Shown here: positions 42,501 to 43,981 of the stretch, piece after piece
Numbering within the stretch: the stretch's first letter is position 1
Layout: each line of letters begins with the position of its first letter
Assembly: GCA_947175295.1 (NCBI GenBank)
Contig: CAMWMK010000022.1
Location: 1 to 43,981 of the forward strand
Length of the DNA: 43,981 nucleotides
From: an uncultured Porphyromonadaceae bacterium
GTDB lineage: Bacteria > Bacteroidota > Bacteroidia > Bacteroidales > Muribaculaceae
Reading direction: 5' to 3'
Notes under the pieces: model-generated
Told to the model about the DNA's origin: nothing
What the model saw: the letters and a program-made list of their open reading frames with translations, nothing else
Database searches by the model: none
Translations under genes and position numbers: made by a program

Positions 42501-43898
42501 ATGAGTAGTAAGAAATTGCTTGTGGTCGACGACCATCCCGTAGTGTTGGAGGGTCTTGAATCGGTTCTCTCCGGACAAGGGTATGATGTTCTTAAGGCCG
42601 GATCTGAAAAGGAAGCCTTGGCAGTGGCCGAGGCTAACGCTGACATAGAGATTCTGGTGATAGACTTGACTCTGAAAAAAGATGCCGACGGCTTGGACTT
42701 GTTAAAAAAGATTCGTGTGACAAAACCACGCGTGCCTGCCGTTGTTTACACTATGCATGAAGAGATGTGGAACATTTCCACCCTCATGGATTCCGAGGTG
42801 GAGGGCATAGTGCTGAAGGGAGAGAAGATCGACGAACTCCTCGAGGCTGTGCGCCTTGTGGGCAAGGGAGCCGTCTACAGGAGTCCGGAATTCCGCGAGC
42901 GGTTTGATTCAGTCAGGAAGGCGAGGGGCATACTCTCCCAGACCGACATGGATGTCTTGCGTCTCATCAGCCAGGGTATGTCTTCCGGCATTATCTCCAA
43001 AAAGGTCAATCTCACGGAGAAAGCCGTGGAATACCACAGAGGTAACATTATTAAGAAACTTGGTGCGAAAAACATGACAGAAGCAATTCGGAATGCCGTG
43101 AAACTCGGCATAATATCCTGTCTGGTGGGATTTGCAGCCCATCCGTCGTTGGCGGCGGATGATGTTCCCCGGGCAGTGGATCTCGGTCTATCGGTAAAGT
43201 GGGCCGACCGTAACGTCGGAGCTGACGCTCCGTTGGCAGCAGGCGGTTATTTCTCGTTTGGCGAGACGAAGGAGAAGACCGACTATGACTGGCCTACCTA
43301 TACGCTGTGTGAGGAAGGCAACATGTCTAAACAGCTTTACATCGGCGATGGAAGCATAAGCGGAACCGACTATGACGCCGCTACGGCATCGCTCGGCAAA
43401 GACTGGCAGATACCCTCCTATGAGGAAGTGGAGGAGCTTTTGGAGTCCTGTCAGGCAGAGATGCTTGAGGAGGATGGCCGTAAGTACTGGCGTTTCACCG
43501 GTCCTTCCGGTGCGTATGTTGATTTTCCGGTAGTAGGATATATGAGTAGGCAGCGCGTGCTCCGCGACAATGAGGAGTCGCCGATGTGGATCGGTTCCTT
43601 TGAGTATTTGGAGGAAGAAGACGGAGGCGAGGTATTCCGTATGAACGACAGCTATAGCCTTACTCTCAGCACGATCGCCCCCATGGTGCTTGAGACATCA
43701 CCCCATCTGGGACTACAGATTCGCCCCGTATATGTAGGGACCACCGATATACAGGAAGTGTCTTCGGATACCGACCGCAGACTTGAGGCGGTCTATACGG
43801 TAGATGGCCGTCGTGTCTACGCAGACAGTGACTGTCTTCCCTCCGGCGTCTACATCTACCGCTACTCCGACGGCACGTCCACCCGCCGTCTCCACTGA
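42501..43898 (+). CDS. Response regulator (REC-LuxR HTH) fused to an exported FISUMP-like surface domain
   Basis: This 465-residue fusion has a receiver domain (1-122) that is complete: acidic Asp10 and Asp11, phospho-acceptor Asp55 (VIDL), Thr84 and Lys106. A LuxR-type HTH (145-205) has LSQTDMDVLRLISQGMSS, KKVNLTEKAVEYHRGNIIKK and LGAKNMTEAIRNAVKLGI. Instead of stopping there, the frame continues into a hydrophobic segment (202-219, ending HPSLAAD). Next comes a FISUMP-like domain (about 222-411: VDLGLSVKWADRNVGAD, GGYFSFGETKEKTDYDWPTY, LGKDWQIPSYEEVEELLESC, LGLQIRPVY). A tail at 430-465 (VYTVDGRRVY, LPSGVYIYRYSDG) looks like a type IX secretion sorting region. The first half is expected in the cytoplasm, the second outside it. 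No frameshift is seen. It is the partner of the preceding kinase by position. Confidence 0.85.
   Translation: MSSKKLLVVDDHPVVLEGLESVLSGQGYDVLKAGSEKEALAVAEANADIEILVIDLTLKKDADGLDLLKKIRVTKPRVPAVVYTMHEEMWNISTLMDSEVEGIVLKGEKIDELLEAVRLVGKGAVYRSPEFRERFDSVRKARGILSQTDMDVLRLISQGMSSGIISKKVNLTEKAVEYHRGNIIKKLGAKNMTEAIRNAVKLGIISCLVGFAAHPSLAADDVPRAVDLGLSVKWADRNVGADAPLAAGGYFSFGETKEKTDYDWPTYTLCEEGNMSKQLYIGDGSISGTDYDAATASLGKDWQIPSYEEVEELLESCQAEMLEEDGRKYWRFTGPSGAYVDFPVVGYMSRQRVLRDNEESPMWIGSFEYLEEEDGGEVFRMNDSYSLTLSTIAPMVLETSPHLGLQIRPVYVGTTDIQEVSSDTDRRLEAVYTVDGRRVYADSDCLPSGVYIYRYSDGTSTRRLH
43074..43898 (+). other. Possible internal start: secreted FISUMP-like protein encoded within the response regulator gene
   Basis: The in-frame ATG at 43074 (Met192) would give a 274-residue product. 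Its first 27 residues form a textbook signal peptide: a basic MTEAIRNAVK, a hydrophobic LGIISCLVGFAA, and a HPSLA-AD cleavage site. The bases before it (GCGAAAAAC) are A-rich, as is typical of translation starts in this phylum. The alternative is one full-length membrane-anchored fusion. Confidence 0.4.
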
Positions 43899-43981
43899 CC
43901 CCACCCATCCATACCCAACACCCATAAAAAATTGAAAAAAACAAAAAGTCCACGTGACACCAAAAATAAGGTGTAGAAAAA
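43899..43981. other. AT-rich spacer at the window end
   Basis: No gene or convincing terminator is visible in the last 83 nt. A weak ACACC/GGTGT pairing near 43956-43974 is the only structure. Confidence 0.5.

Noticed and set aside
42501..43898. Two separate genes merged by a sequencing error
   Set aside because: Both halves are in the same frame, there is no ATG between the HTH end and the surface domain, and the hydrophobic segment grows out of the normal last HTH helix. An error cannot be fully excluded without reads, so it is listed as a refuting result rather than assumed.

Overview
The window reads as chromosome of a Bacteroidales gut or host-associated bacterium, most probably of the Muribaculaceae type; the family name is inference. 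Several genes have a TAnnTTTG -7 box, two of them with a TTTG -33 box 20 nt upstream, which is the Bacteroidetes sigma factor pattern. Shine-Dalgarno sequences are nearly absent. Gene content also fits: fimbrillin-type (type V) pili, GldE, a DAHP synthase-chorismate mutase fusion, BspA-like leucine-rich repeats, LemA and GHL10 proteins, and FISUMP-like surface domains.

Layout. Positions 1-285 hold the 5' end of a BspA-like surface protein (minus strand). Upstream of it, 286-1022 has no convincing protein gene but holds a strong promoter and a stem-loop-rich, possibly pseudoknotted RNA ending in a U-run. Positions 1023-7803 are minus-strand housekeeping genes: a secreted Pro/Gly-rich protein, malate dehydrogenase, an L,D-transpeptidase, an OPT transporter, DAHP synthase-chorismate mutase and prephenate dehydratase.

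Positions 7894-26024 are one long minus-strand pilus locus. In transcription order it encodes an OmpA/DUF3575 outer-membrane protein, a DUF5119 lipoprotein, seven fimbrillin-like lipoproteins, two large paralogous tip-like proteins with a FISUMP-type C-terminal domain, and a thioredoxin-fold lipoprotein. Every fimbrillin and tip protein has a lipobox Cys and a conserved Arg 21-41 residues after it, as expected for protease-triggered donor-strand assembly. A very stable hairpin follows the first fimbrillin and could set subunit stoichiometry.

Positions 26025-26595 are a divergent control region. From 26596 the plus strand carries glyS, lemA, an FKBP lipoprotein, an S9 peptidase, a GHL10 protein and a TIGR02757 gene. 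Then come a minus-strand gldE-phosphopantetheinyl transferase pair, and plus-strand gluQ and valS.

The window ends with a two-gene signalling operon (40671-43898): a TPR sensor kinase and a very unusual response regulator. The regulator is a receiver plus LuxR-type HTH that continues in frame into a hydrophobic, signal-peptide-like segment, then a FISUMP-like surface domain and a C-terminus resembling a type IX secretion sorting tail. It is either a membrane-anchored response regulator or one ORF giving two products through an internal start at 43074. I consider this the most novel feature of the window.
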